A stretch of DNA of 64,000 nucleotides from Algorimicrobium algoritergicola (lineage in GTDB: Bacteria > Bacteroidota > Bacteroidia > Flavobacteriales > Flavobacteriaceae), in contig NZ_VSKL01000001.1 in the NCBI RefSeq assembly GCF_008086165.1, positions 620,001 through 684,000 on the forward strand. Direction: 5' to 3'. Below the pieces are notes generated by a model that had not been told where the DNA came from, searched no databases, and was given only the letters and a program-made list of their open reading frames with translations. The position numbers were made by a program, and so were the translations under genes. Every line of letters starts with the position of its first letter. Within the stretch, counting starts at the first letter, position 1. Shown piece after piece: positions 16,945 to 25,909 of the stretch.

Positions 16945-18552
16945 TTATTTCATCTGGCTAGCCATGATTAGTGCGTTGTAAGCATTCACCATTTTACCTG
17001 ATTTTGTTAAATCACCAAACGGTCTAACATCAGTAGCTTCACCACCAACAATAACCTTTGTTTTAACAGCAATTCCAGAATCTAAAATTACTTGTTTAAC
17101 TTGTTCTGCAGATAACTTTGGATAGTAAGAACGAATTAAAGCAGCAACTCCAGCAACCGCAGGAGCAGCCATTGATGTTCCACCTTTTGTATCGTATTCA
17201 TTTTCTGGTGTTGCAGAATATACTTGAGCGCCTGGCGCAAAAACATCTACATTTATTTTTCCGTAGTTAGAAAAACCAGCAACCATTCCAGAACCATATT
17301 TAGGCTCTAAAGCACCAACTGTAATAAAGGTTTTTGATACTTCTGGACCTATTCCTATTGCATCATTTGGAAATACATCTATGGTATCAATATCAATACC
17401 TTCGTTTCCAGCAGCATTAATAAAAAGCACATCATTATCGCTTGCATATTTAATAGCATCACGAACCCAATCACTGTGAGTTGAGTAGTATTTTCCAAAA
17501 CTTCCGTTAATAACTTTAGCACCATTATCAACAGCATAGCGAATTGCTAATGCAATATCTTTATCATATTCGTCACCATTTGGAACAGCACGTAAACTCA
17601 TAAGTTGAACGTTGTTTGCAACACCGTTAGCGCCCAAACCGTTGTTACGTTCTGCAAGAATAATTGCCGCAACGTGTGTACCGTGACTTTCATCTTTTTC
17701 AGAAGGCATAACGTTACCGTTTCCGTAACCTACATCTGATAAATTATCTGGATCATCACCAGTTGTTCTACCTTTTAAGTCTTTATTTAAGTTTACGTTT
17801 ACTTGATCTGTGAAATAATCAACACCTCCTTTAATTGCTTTTAAAGCAGCTGCTGAATTATCTAAACCATTAGCATACATGTTTTGTAACATGGCAGCAG
17901 CTTGTTTTACATCAGCTTTATCCGAATCAATAGCAGCAACTTCTTCTTTTGTATAGTCTTCTTTTTCTAAATGTTTAGAAATAGTTTCGTCAGACGTTTT
18001 TACCATTTGGTAAATTTGGTCATAACGTTCCTTGTTCGCTAAAGCTTCTTGGTATTTTTCGTCATATTCTGCTACTGCAGCATCATATTGTGGATTTGAT
18101 GTATCTCCTTTTGCAATAATTCTAACAAATTCTAATTGCTCATCATAAGCATCACCTAAAAAATTCCAACCATGAATATCATCAATATAACCATTGTTAT
18201 CATCATCAATTCCGTTTCCAGGAATTTCATTTTTGTTAGTCCAAAGCACACCAGCTAAATCTTCATGCTCTATATCAATTCCAGAATCGATTACAGCTAC
18301 AATTACCGTTTCGCCTTTTTTGTTTTTAATGATTTCAGCATAGGCTTTATCAACACTCATACCTGGAATGGTATCTGTTACGAGGTCTAAATGTCCCCAA
18401 TTTTGTTTTTCGGCTTCTGTCAGATCACTGACTTTTAACGGTACTGTATCAATGTTTTCAATAGGTGTCGATAAAACTTCGGCACCACCACCGCAACTGG
18501 TCATTACTACAGCAGTACAGGCTGTAAATACAAACGATTTAATAAATTTCAT
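16945..18552 (-). CDS. Subtilisin-like (S8) serine peptidase lipoprotein
   Basis: 535 residues with a lipoprotein signal (MKFIKSFVFTACTAVVMTSCGGG, lipobox cysteine about residue 20). The S8 catalytic triad is intact: Asp in VIVAVIDSGIDIEHEDL (near residue 88), His in DESHGTHVAAIIL (near 290) and Ser in GGTSMAAPAVAG (near 460), plus the oxyanion Asn in FINAAGNEG. A long acidic insertion of about 120 residues separates the Asp and His blocks. It is likely a cell-envelope protease. The next gene upstream on the same strand, the metallo-beta-lactamase-fold gene, ends 15 bp before it, suggesting one transcript. Confidence 0.93.
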   Translation of the reverse strand: MKFIKSFVFTACTAVVMTSCGGGAEVLSTPIENIDTVPLKVSDLTEAEKQNWGHLDLVTDTIPGMSVDKAYAEIIKNKKGETVIVAVIDSGIDIEHEDLAGVLWTNKNEIPGNGIDDDNNGYIDDIHGWNFLGDAYDEQLEFVRIIAKGDTSNPQYDAAVAEYDEKYQEALANKERYDQIYQMVKTSDETISKHLEKEDYTKEEVAAIDSDKADVKQAAAMLQNMYANGLDNSAAALKAIKGGVDYFTDQVNVNLNKDLKGRTTGDDPDNLSDVGYGNGNVMPSEKDESHGTHVAAIILAERNNGLGANGVANNVQLMSLRAVPNGDEYDKDIALAIRYAVDNGAKVINGSFGKYYSTHSDWVRDAIKYASDNDVLFINAAGNEGIDIDTIDVFPNDAIGIGPEVSKTFITVGALEPKYGSGMVAGFSNYGKINVDVFAPGAQVYSATPENEYDTKGGTSMAAPAVAGVAALIRSYYPKLSAEQVKQVILDSGIAVKTKVIVGGEATDVRPFGDLTKSGKMVNAYNALIMASQMK

Positions 18553-18567
18553 GTTTAAAATATAAGT

Positions 18568-19434
18568 TTAGTTAAAAATTTCATTACAGGTGAAAACGTC
18601 TTGTAATCGCACGCCTTTTTCTGTGTTTTTTACTGTAATAATTTCATTATGTGCGTCGTGCTCCAAAAATAGGTAATAATTATTATCTGCTGCCATTTTC
18701 AGAAATTTTTCTTTTTCGTCTAATGTCAGTAATGGTCTTGTATCATAACCCATAACAAAGGGTAGTGGTAAGTGTCCAGCGGTAGGTAACAAATCTGCCA
18801 TAAAACAAATAGTTTTTCCTTTGTATTGTATCATAGGAATCATTTGTTTATCGGTATGGCCATCTGCATAAAAAATATCGAAACCTAATTCCGACTTCCG
18901 CTGAATATCACCATGTGGAACTTGTGTAAACTTTAATTGTCCACTGTTTTTAATAGGTTCAATATTTTCTTTTAAAAATGATGCTTTTTCACGATTATTT
19001 GGTTTTGTTGCCCAATTCCAATGATCATTATTACTCCAAAAATGGGCATTTTTAAAAGCCGGTTCGTAGTCGGTTTTATCTTTATTCCATTGAATGCTTC
19101 CACCACAATGGTCAAAATGTAAATGCGTCATGAAGACATCGGTTATATCATTCCGATGAAAACCGTGTTGTTTCAACGATTTATCAATGGAGTCATTTCC
19201 CCATAAAAAGTAATAGCCAAAAAATTTATCACTTTGTTTGTCACCCATTCCTGTATCAATAAGTGTGAGTTTATTGCCGTCTTCAATTAATAAACAACGT
19301 GCAGCAATATCAATCATGTTATTGGCATCTGCAGGATTGGTTTTTTGCCAAAGCGATTTTGGTACCACGCCAAACATAGCGCCTCCATCTAGTTTAAAAT
19401 TACCGGAATTTATAGGATATAATTTCATAAGCAT
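18568..19434 (-). CDS. Metallo-beta-lactamase-fold hydrolase
   Basis: 288 residues, cytoplasmic (no signal peptide). Zinc-ligand motifs of the family are present: THLHFDHCGG (HxHxDH) near residue 115, a histidine region HGDIQR.../YADGHTDKQMIPM near 190-200, and the late aspartate and histidine in CFMADLLPTAGHLPLPFVMGYD and FLEHDAHN. The overall layout resembles N-acyl-homoserine-lactone lactonases and related hydrolases, but the substrate cannot be decided from sequence. It probably shares a transcript with the downstream S8 peptidase. Confidence 0.85.
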   Translation of the reverse strand: MLMKLYPINSGNFKLDGGAMFGVVPKSLWQKTNPADANNMIDIAARCLLIEDGNKLTLIDTGMGDKQSDKFFGYYFLWGNDSIDKSLKQHGFHRNDITDVFMTHLHFDHCGGSIQWNKDKTDYEPAFKNAHFWSNNDHWNWATKPNNREKASFLKENIEPIKNSGQLKFTQVPHGDIQRKSELGFDIFYADGHTDKQMIPMIQYKGKTICFMADLLPTAGHLPLPFVMGYDTRPLLTLDEKEKFLKMAADNNYYLFLEHDAHNEIITVKNTEKGVRLQDVFTCNEIFN

Positions 19435-19571
19435 GCAAATTACGAATTCATGCCATATTACTGAAAATTATACACTGATATTAGAACTATTTTAACATTT
19501 GAAAATATAAAGAAGATTTAGGTTTTATTTGTTGCTGTGAAAAATTACTCTAATTTTATAAAAAGGAAATT

Positions 19572-19916
19572 ATGAAAACACCATCACCACTAAAGATTAA
19601 AAATATGAAATTACTCCGTTTTGGTCGTGATTTTAAACCAGATAGTGAGGTGATTTTAAGAGATTATTTAGCTATTGAGCGTACGCGCTTGGCTAATGAA
19701 CGAACCTTGTTATCTTATATCAGGTCGTCTTTATATTTATTATTAGGTGGTATTGCCTTTTTACAATTAAAAGATTTTCCAGACTTTCACTATTTAGCTT
19801 TACTTTCATTAGTATTTAGTGCCCTATTTTTTATTATTGGTGTGTATCGTTTTGTGTTATTAAAAAAGAGCCTGAAACGCTTGTATTACATGTCAGAATC
19901 CAAAAATGATGATTAA
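19572..19916 (+). CDS. DUF202 membrane protein
   Basis: 114 residues. The DUF202 signature is clear: RDYLAIERTRLANERTLLSYIRSSL (residues about 30-54), followed by two membrane helices (LYLLLGGIAFLQL and FHYLALLSLVFSALFFIIGVYRF) and a charged tail. Family members are small inner-membrane proteins of unknown role. It sits 31 bp upstream of the SLC13-type transporter and may be co-transcribed with it. Confidence 0.88.
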   Translation: MKTPSPLKIKNMKLLRFGRDFKPDSEVILRDYLAIERTRLANERTLLSYIRSSLYLLLGGIAFLQLKDFPDFHYLALLSLVFSALFFIIGVYRFVLLKKSLKRLYYMSESKNDD

Positions 19917-19947
19917 TTTTATGTAAAAATAATTTATACGTTTCCCT

Positions 19948-21720
19948 ATGAGTATACATCTCATGATTACGTTTGCCATAATTATTGTTGGTGTCTTTCT
20001 TTTTGTAAAGGATTATTTTTCTATTGATACCACGTCTATTTTAATAATGGCGTTATTTATTGTGTCTGGTGTTTTGAATCCTGAAGAAGGTTTTTCAGGT
20101 TTTAATCATCCTGCCACTATAACTTTGGGTTGTATTTTTGTTGTGAGTGGGGGTGTTTTTCATTCGGGTATTTTGGATGGGTTGAGTTATAAAATTATAA
20201 AACTAGCCAAAATTCACTACGTTGTAGCATTGGTTGTTTTTTGCGTTATAACCGCTTTATTCTCTGCGTTTATAAATGATACCGCTGTCGTAGCATTAAT
20301 GTTACCAATAGCATTAACCGTTTGCCGAGAAACAGGAATTAGTCCAGGAAGATTACTCATGCCTATTTCCTTTGCAGCACTTTTTGGTGGTACTTGTACG
20401 CTTATTGGAACTTCAACAAATATTTTAGTAAGTAGTTATGCTAAACAATATGGTTTGGAGCCATTTGGTATGTTCGAGTTTAGCCAAGCTGCTTTATGTT
20501 TATTGATTGTTGGTTTTCTGTATATCTTCCTTATCAGTCCTTTATTACTTCCGAAAAACAAAAAACCCGATGCTTTAACGCTTGAAGCTAAACAATATAT
20601 TACTGAATTAATGGTAGCTGAAGATTGTAGCGATATTGATAAATTAATTTCTGAATCCATTCTCACAAATGATTATAAAATATCCGTCCTTTCCATTTTA
20701 AGGGATGGTTATTTAATCTACGATTTAAACCCAGAAACCACCATCAAACAAGGTGATATTTTAAAGGTAATGCTTCCACCCCAAACTATTAATAGGTTGT
20801 TAGATATTAAAGGGTATCAAGTAGAGGGAAGCCAGCGGATTAAAACGGCTGAAGATTCGTCTGAAGCATATAATATTTATGAAGTTATTATTCCTATTGG
20901 ATCACCATTAGCTGAAGGTACTTTAAAATCCATGCGATTTAATAGAACCTATAATATGGCGGTTTTAGCTATCAGGCAACGAGGCGATGTGTTATTAGAT
21001 AAATTGACGTCTATTCATTTAAAGGAAGGTGATATGCTATTGGTTTTAGGAAGCAAAACGGAACTTCAAAATTTAGAAAATCAAAAATTAGTGGTTACGC
21101 TTTCTGAATATGAAAAGAAAAAAACCAATTATAAAAAAGCCATTCCAGCTATTTTAATTGGAATAGGTGTGGTTTTAGCAGCATCATTAAATATTACCAC
21201 TATTTTAATAAGTGCCATGATAGGTGCTTTACTTATGATTTTAACGGGTATTTTAAAACCTAAAGAAGCCTATCAAGCCGTAGAATGGAAGGTGATTTTT
21301 ATGATGGCTGGTGTCTTATCTATGGGAACGGCATTAGAAAAAACGGGAGGCGCCACATTAATTGCTGATTTTATTGAAAAAACCTTGGGTCAGTACGATG
21401 CCCATATAACGTTGAGTCTTTTATATTTGGTAACATTTATTTCTACAAATTTAATTTCTAGTAAAGCTACAGCGGCGTTAATGACACCTGTTGTAATTAG
21501 TTTAGCAGCCATTATGGAAGTTAGTGAACGGCCTTTTTTAGTCGCCGTTATGTTTGCTTGCTCCTTAACATTTATGACACCCATGAGTTATCCAACAAAC
21601 ACCATGGTTTATGCACCTGGAAATTATAAATTCAATGATTTTTTAAAAGTAGGAACACCATTAAATTTTATAATTTGGGTAGCTGCATCGTTTGTAATTC
21701 CGTATTTCTTTCCATTTTAA
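19948..21720 (+). CDS. SLC13/DASS-type anion transporter with two RCK_C domains
   Basis: 590 residues. Membrane segments at the N-terminus (1-200) and C-terminus (385-590) surround two regulatory TrkA-C/RCK_C domains (about 215-290 and 300-385). Family motifs include FINDTAVVALMLPIAL and FGGTCTLIGTSTNILVS, the SNT-like motif of DASS transporters, and a matching C-terminal half with FISTNLISSKATAALMTPVVIS and MSYPTNTMVYAPG. Proteins of this build transport sulfate, citrate or dicarboxylates with sodium; the substrate is undecided. The inserted RCK_C pair is normal for the bacterial SLC13 subgroup. Confidence 0.9.
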   Translation: MSIHLMITFAIIIVGVFLFVKDYFSIDTTSILIMALFIVSGVLNPEEGFSGFNHPATITLGCIFVVSGGVFHSGILDGLSYKIIKLAKIHYVVALVVFCVITALFSAFINDTAVVALMLPIALTVCRETGISPGRLLMPISFAALFGGTCTLIGTSTNILVSSYAKQYGLEPFGMFEFSQAALCLLIVGFLYIFLISPLLLPKNKKPDALTLEAKQYITELMVAEDCSDIDKLISESILTNDYKISVLSILRDGYLIYDLNPETTIKQGDILKVMLPPQTINRLLDIKGYQVEGSQRIKTAEDSSEAYNIYEVIIPIGSPLAEGTLKSMRFNRTYNMAVLAIRQRGDVLLDKLTSIHLKEGDMLLVLGSKTELQNLENQKLVVTLSEYEKKKTNYKKAIPAILIGIGVVLAASLNITTILISAMIGALLMILTGILKPKEAYQAVEWKVIFMMAGVLSMGTALEKTGGATLIADFIEKTLGQYDAHITLSLLYLVTFISTNLISSKATAALMTPVVISLAAIMEVSERPFLVAVMFACSLTFMTPMSYPTNTMVYAPGNYKFNDFLKVGTPLNFIIWVAASFVIPYFFPF

Positions 21721-21952
21721 AATCGATTTTTTAGCGCTTTTAATAAATTCTATTCCTAAAAAATTTATTTACGTTGAATAAAAAACCTTATTTTACCACC
21801 AAAATTAAAATAGAAAAGCTGTGTTGGTGTGGCTATTCTAAATGAACAATTAGATTGTTATAAGTTTATTATTATGATTTTCAGTTGTTTTTTTGTTAGG
21901 TTTTATGCTATATACGACCTTTAAACCTTGAATTAGAAAAACAAAACACTAT

Positions 21953-23821
21953 ATGTTAGAATTAGGCGGAATTATCATTTTAGGCATATTAGCACAATGG
22001 GTAGCTTGGAAATTAAAAATCCCAGCTATTTTACCTCTAATTTTAATCGGTTTATTAGTTGGACCAATTGCTGCCGAGTTTTTATCGGAAGATGGAACCA
22101 AATGGATTGAACCACGATGGAATGGTGAAGAAGGTCTATTTCCGGGCGAAAGTTTATTCTACTTTGTATCCCTTGCAATTAGTATCATTCTTTTTGAAGG
22201 TGGTTTAACCTTGCGGATGGGTGAAATTAAAAACGTAGCACCAGCTATTACAAAATTAATTACCATTGGTTCTATAGTTACATTTTTTGGAGCAGCTGTT
22301 GCGGCTCATTATATATTCTATTTAAGTTGGGAAATTTCATTTTTGTTTTCTGCCTTAATCATTGTTACGGGACCAACCGTAATTACACCGATTTTACGAA
22401 ATATTCCCCTTAAAAAAGATGTTTCAGCCGTTCTAAAATGGGAAGGTATTTTAATTGATCCTATTGGTGCATTGGTTGCCGTTTTGGTTTTCGAATTTAT
22501 TAGTGTTGATGGCGGTGGTGAGTATACCAAAACAGCCTTTATTGAGTTTGGTAAAATTGTATTATTTGGATTTACTTTCGGTTTTACATTTGCACATGCT
22601 CTTAATATTATTATGAATAAAAAGTGGATACCACATTATTTAATGAATGTATTCGCTCTAGCTGCCGTTTTAGGCGTTTTTATTTTAGCTGATATTTTTG
22701 CGCATGAATCTGGATTATTAGCCGTTGTTGTTATGGGAATGGTTTTAGGAAACTCCAATTCACCCTATTTAAAGGAGCTTTTATACTTTAAAGAATCTTT
22801 AAGTATCCTTTTAATTTCCATATTATTTATTCTATTGGCTGCCAATATTAATTATCAGGAATTACTGTTAATATTCAACTGGAATACGGTACTCCTTTTT
22901 GCTATTGTAGTCTTTGTTTTAAGACCAATTGGCGTTTTTATCAGTTCGCATGGTTCTAATTTAAAACTCAACGAAAAACTCTTTATTAGTTGGGTTGGAC
23001 CACGAGGTATTGTTGCGGCAGGTATTGCATCATTATTCGGATTAAAATTAGCAAGTGATGGTGTTCCAGGCGCTGAATACATTACACCTTTAGTGTTTAT
23101 GATTGTTTTAGGAACCGTTTTGTTAAACGCAACCACTGCAAGAATGTTTGCTAAAATGGTTGGTGTATTTTTAAATAAATCAGAAGGTGTTTTAATTGTT
23201 GGTGCTTCTAAAGTTTCTAGATTGTTAGGTCATTATTTAGAGTCCCGTGGCAGACATGTTGTGCTAATTGATAGTAACCAAAACAATATTGCAAAGGCTA
23301 AAGAATTAGGGCTTGAAGCAATAAACACCAATATTTATTCCGATAAATTAATGGATAATATTGAACTAAATGCCATGGGATATTTAATGGCTTTAACGGG
23401 AAGTTCAGATATTAATAAATATGCAATTAATAAGTTTAGTAAGCTATATGGAGAAAATGGCTCTTTTAGATTATTAACATCAACAGAAACTCTAGAAACA
23501 GACGTTGTCCCTGGTGAAGGGTTGTTTTCTCACACAACGGATTATAGCACATTAGTTTCGGTTACTAATAAATATCCGTCTATTCAGGAACTTCCTTTGG
23601 AGGGAAGAGAACATTATGAGGAATTGTTGAAAATAACCAATGCTGACGAAGAGATTATTCCGTTGTTTCTAAAAGACCTAGATAATCAATTGATAATAAT
23701 AGGTTCTGAAAACTTAAACTTAGAGGATATTCAACCTAAATGGGAACTTGTTTACCTTGGAAAACCTATTGATGTCGAGAAATTGAACGGAAAGGCAAAG
23801 GTTAATCAAGAGGAGGTTTAA
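21953..23821 (+). CDS. CPA1-type Na+(K+)/H+ antiporter with TrkA-N domain
   Basis: 622 residues: about twelve membrane helices (residues 1-400) of the NhaP/CPA1 type, with ITGPTVITPILRN-like and WVGPRGIVAAGIASLFGLKL segments. A cytoplasmic TrkA-N/Rossmann domain follows (about 405-520, VLIVGASKVSRLLGHYLESRGRHVVLIDSN), then a short C-terminal domain. It exchanges monovalent cations for protons and is likely gated by a nucleotide through TrkA-N. The 232-bp gap before it contains no gene that I can see; the gene is followed by a perfect palindromic terminator. Confidence 0.9.
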   Translation: MLELGGIIILGILAQWVAWKLKIPAILPLILIGLLVGPIAAEFLSEDGTKWIEPRWNGEEGLFPGESLFYFVSLAISIILFEGGLTLRMGEIKNVAPAITKLITIGSIVTFFGAAVAAHYIFYLSWEISFLFSALIIVTGPTVITPILRNIPLKKDVSAVLKWEGILIDPIGALVAVLVFEFISVDGGGEYTKTAFIEFGKIVLFGFTFGFTFAHALNIIMNKKWIPHYLMNVFALAAVLGVFILADIFAHESGLLAVVVMGMVLGNSNSPYLKELLYFKESLSILLISILFILLAANINYQELLLIFNWNTVLLFAIVVFVLRPIGVFISSHGSNLKLNEKLFISWVGPRGIVAAGIASLFGLKLASDGVPGAEYITPLVFMIVLGTVLLNATTARMFAKMVGVFLNKSEGVLIVGASKVSRLLGHYLESRGRHVVLIDSNQNNIAKAKELGLEAINTNIYSDKLMDNIELNAMGYLMALTGSSDINKYAINKFSKLYGENGSFRLLTSTETLETDVVPGEGLFSHTTDYSTLVSVTNKYPSIQELPLEGREHYEELLKITNADEEIIPLFLKDLDNQLIIIGSENLNLEDIQPKWELVYLGKPIDVEKLNGKAKVNQEEV

Positions 23822-23894
23822 TTCTTAAACTTACTAACTTGTTTGTAAGCAGGCGAAAGCAGAAATCCATAAATGCGCATAATTTTCCCCAAAA

Positions 23895-23922
23895 AAAAGA
23901 CTCACATTAATGTGAGTCTTTT
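23895..23922. terminator. Bidirectional terminator between antiporter and lepA
   Basis: A perfect 28-bp palindrome (AAAAGACTCACATT / AATGTGAGTCTTTT) lies between the convergent antiporter and lepA genes. With A runs on one side and T runs on the other, it can terminate both transcripts. Confidence 0.85.
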
Positions 23923-23959
23923 AAATTTCTATATTTTATTTTTTCCAATTAGAATAAGG

Positions 23960-25756
23960 TTAGTCGTTCAACTTCAAAACAGCCATAAATGCTTCTTGTG
24001 GAATTTCAACATTACCAACTTGTCTCATACGTTTTTTACCTTTTTTCTGCTTTTCTAACAACTTACGTTTACGCGAAATATCTCCACCATAACATTTTGC
24101 CGTTACATCTTTACGAAGTGCTTTTACGGTTTCACGCGCAATAATTTTGGCGCCAATAGCAGCTTGAATAGGAATATCAAATTGTTGACGTGGAATTAAT
24201 TCCTTCAACTTTTCACACATTTTTTTTCCAATAAGGTGTGCATTATCAGCATGGATTAATGCGGAAAGCGCATCAACAGGTTGTGCGTTTAATAACACAT
24301 CTAAACGTACCAATTTAGATACTTTCATACCAATTGGCGAATAATCAAAAGAGGCATATCCTTTAGAAACTGTTTTTAAACGATCGTAGAAATCGAAAAC
24401 AATTTCGGCTAATGGCATTTCAAAAGTCAACTCAACACGATCTGTAGTTAAATAAGTCTGATTAACAATCATTCCACGCTTCTCAATACACAAACTCATA
24501 ACGTTACCTACAAAATCTGCTTTGGTAATAATGGTTGCTTTTATAAAAGGCTCTTCAACACGATTTACAGTTGTTGGTTCCGGTAAATCACTAGGATTGT
24601 TAACTATAAAAGGCACATTAGGTTCTTTATTGGTAAACGCGTTGTACGAAACGTTAGGAACTGTTGTAATAACCGTCATATCAAACTCACGCTCTAAACG
24701 TTCTTGAATAATTTCCATGTGTAACATACCTAAAAATCCACAACGGAAACCAAAACCTAAAGCTGCTGAACTTTCTGGTTGAAATACCAAAGACGCATCA
24801 TTAAGCTGCAATTTTTCCATAGAGTTTCTTAACTCTTCATAATCTTCGGTATCAACAGGGTAAATACCTGCAAAAACCATTGGTTTTACATCTTCAAAAC
24901 CTTCAACAATATTGGTTGTAGGATTGGCAAAATCCGTAATAGTATCACCAACTTTTACTTCTTTGGCGGTTTTTATTCCGGTAATCAAATACCCAACATC
25001 TCCAGCTTTTACACTCTGTTTTGGAACTTGACTTAATTTTAAAGTACCCACTTCATCAGCAAAATATTCTTTACCTGTAGCAACAAATTTAATTTTCTGG
25101 CCTTTTTTAATTTCGCCATTAAACACGCGGAAATACGTTTCAATTCCTCTAAAAGTATTGTAAACAGAATCAAATATTAAAGCTTGAAGCGGTTCATCCA
25201 CATTACCTTTTGGTGCCGGAATACGTTTTATAATGGCTTCTAAAATATTTTCAATACCAAAACCTGTTTTTCCACTAGCATGAATCACGTCACTAGGATC
25301 GCAACCAAGAAGATCAACGATATCATCGGTAACTTCTTCCGGATTGGCGCTTGGTAAATCTACTTTATTCAATACGGGAATAATCTCTAAATCATTCTCT
25401 AAAGCCAAATATAAATTAGAAATGGTTTGTGCTTGAATACTTTGTGCAGCATCTACAATTAAAAGGGCACCTTCACAAGCGGCAATAGATCGTGAGACCT
25501 CATAAGAGAAATCTACGTGACCTGGCGTATCAATAAGATTCAAGACGTATTTTTCGCCTTCAAATTCATAATCCATTTGTATGGCGTGCGACTTGATGGT
25601 AATACCACGTTCACGCTCCAAATCCATACTATCTAAAAGTTGTGCTTGTTGTTCGCGAGCTGTTACAGAACCAGTAGCGTCCAATAAACGATCTGCTAAC
25701 GTACTTTTTCCGTGATCAATATGTGCAATAATGCAAAAATTTCTAATGTTCTTCAT
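23960..25756 (-). CDS. lepA: Elongation factor 4 (LepA), ribosomal back-translocase GTPase
   Basis: 598 residues from the start [21 protein letters not shown] (ATG complementary to 25754-25756), the standard LepA start; an upstream ATG adds 11 unlikely residues. GTPase motifs: AHIDHGKST (G1, about residues 10-18), DTPGHVDF (G3) and NKVDLP (G4). EF-G-like domains follow, then the LepA-specific C-terminal domain with the basic tail [23 protein letters not shown] near residue 555, which contacts tRNA and the ribosome. It acts on stalled or mistranslocated ribosomes. The TATATTTG box at 25787-25794 fits this start. Confidence 0.97.
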   Translation of the reverse strand: MKNIRNFCIIAHIDHGKSTLADRLLDATGSVTAREQQAQLLDSMDLERERGITIKSHAIQMDYEFEGEKYVLNLIDTPGHVDFSYEVSRSIAACEGALLIVDAAQSIQAQTISNLYLALENDLEIIPVLNKVDLPSANPEEVTDDIVDLLGCDPSDVIHASGKTGFGIENILEAIIKRIPAPKGNVDEPLQALIFDSVYNTFRGIETYFRVFNGEIKKGQKIKFVATGKEYFADEVGTLKLSQVPKQSVKAGDVGYLITGIKTAKEVKVGDTITDFANPTTNIVEGFEDVKPMVFAGIYPVDTEDYEELRNSMEKLQLNDASLVFQPESSAALGFGFRCGFLGMLHMEIIQERLEREFDMTVITTVPNVSYNAFTNKEPNVPFIVNNPSDLPEPTTVNRVEEPFIKATIITKADFVGNVMSLCIEKRGMIVNQTYLTTDRVELTFEMPLAEIVFDFYDRLKTVSKGYASFDYSPIGMKVSKLVRLDVLLNAQPVDALSALIHADNAHLIGKKMCEKLKELIPRQQFDIPIQAAIGAKIIARETVKALRKDVTAKCYGGDISRKRKLLEKQKKGKKRMRQVGNVEIPQEAFMAVLKLND

Positions 25757-25786
25757 AACCTGTTGTCTAGCATGGTAACTAATTGG

Positions 25787-25794
25787 CAAATATA
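25787..25794 (-). promoter_or_regulatory. -7 promoter box for lepA
   Basis: On the minus strand this reads TATATTTG, a match to the Bacteroidota -7 box TAnnTTTG, about 30 bases before the MKNIRNF start codon. It supports the shorter start for lepA. No matching -33 TTG was found at the normal distance. Confidence 0.45.
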
Positions 25795-25909
25795 ATTGTT
25801 TTATTATGCTTTAAATATATATAGCAAACAATCTTAATATATTATTTACGGGAAAACCGTAATTTTTAGTAAAAAACAATCTTTATATTGCGAGTCCAAT
25901 TTTTTTTTG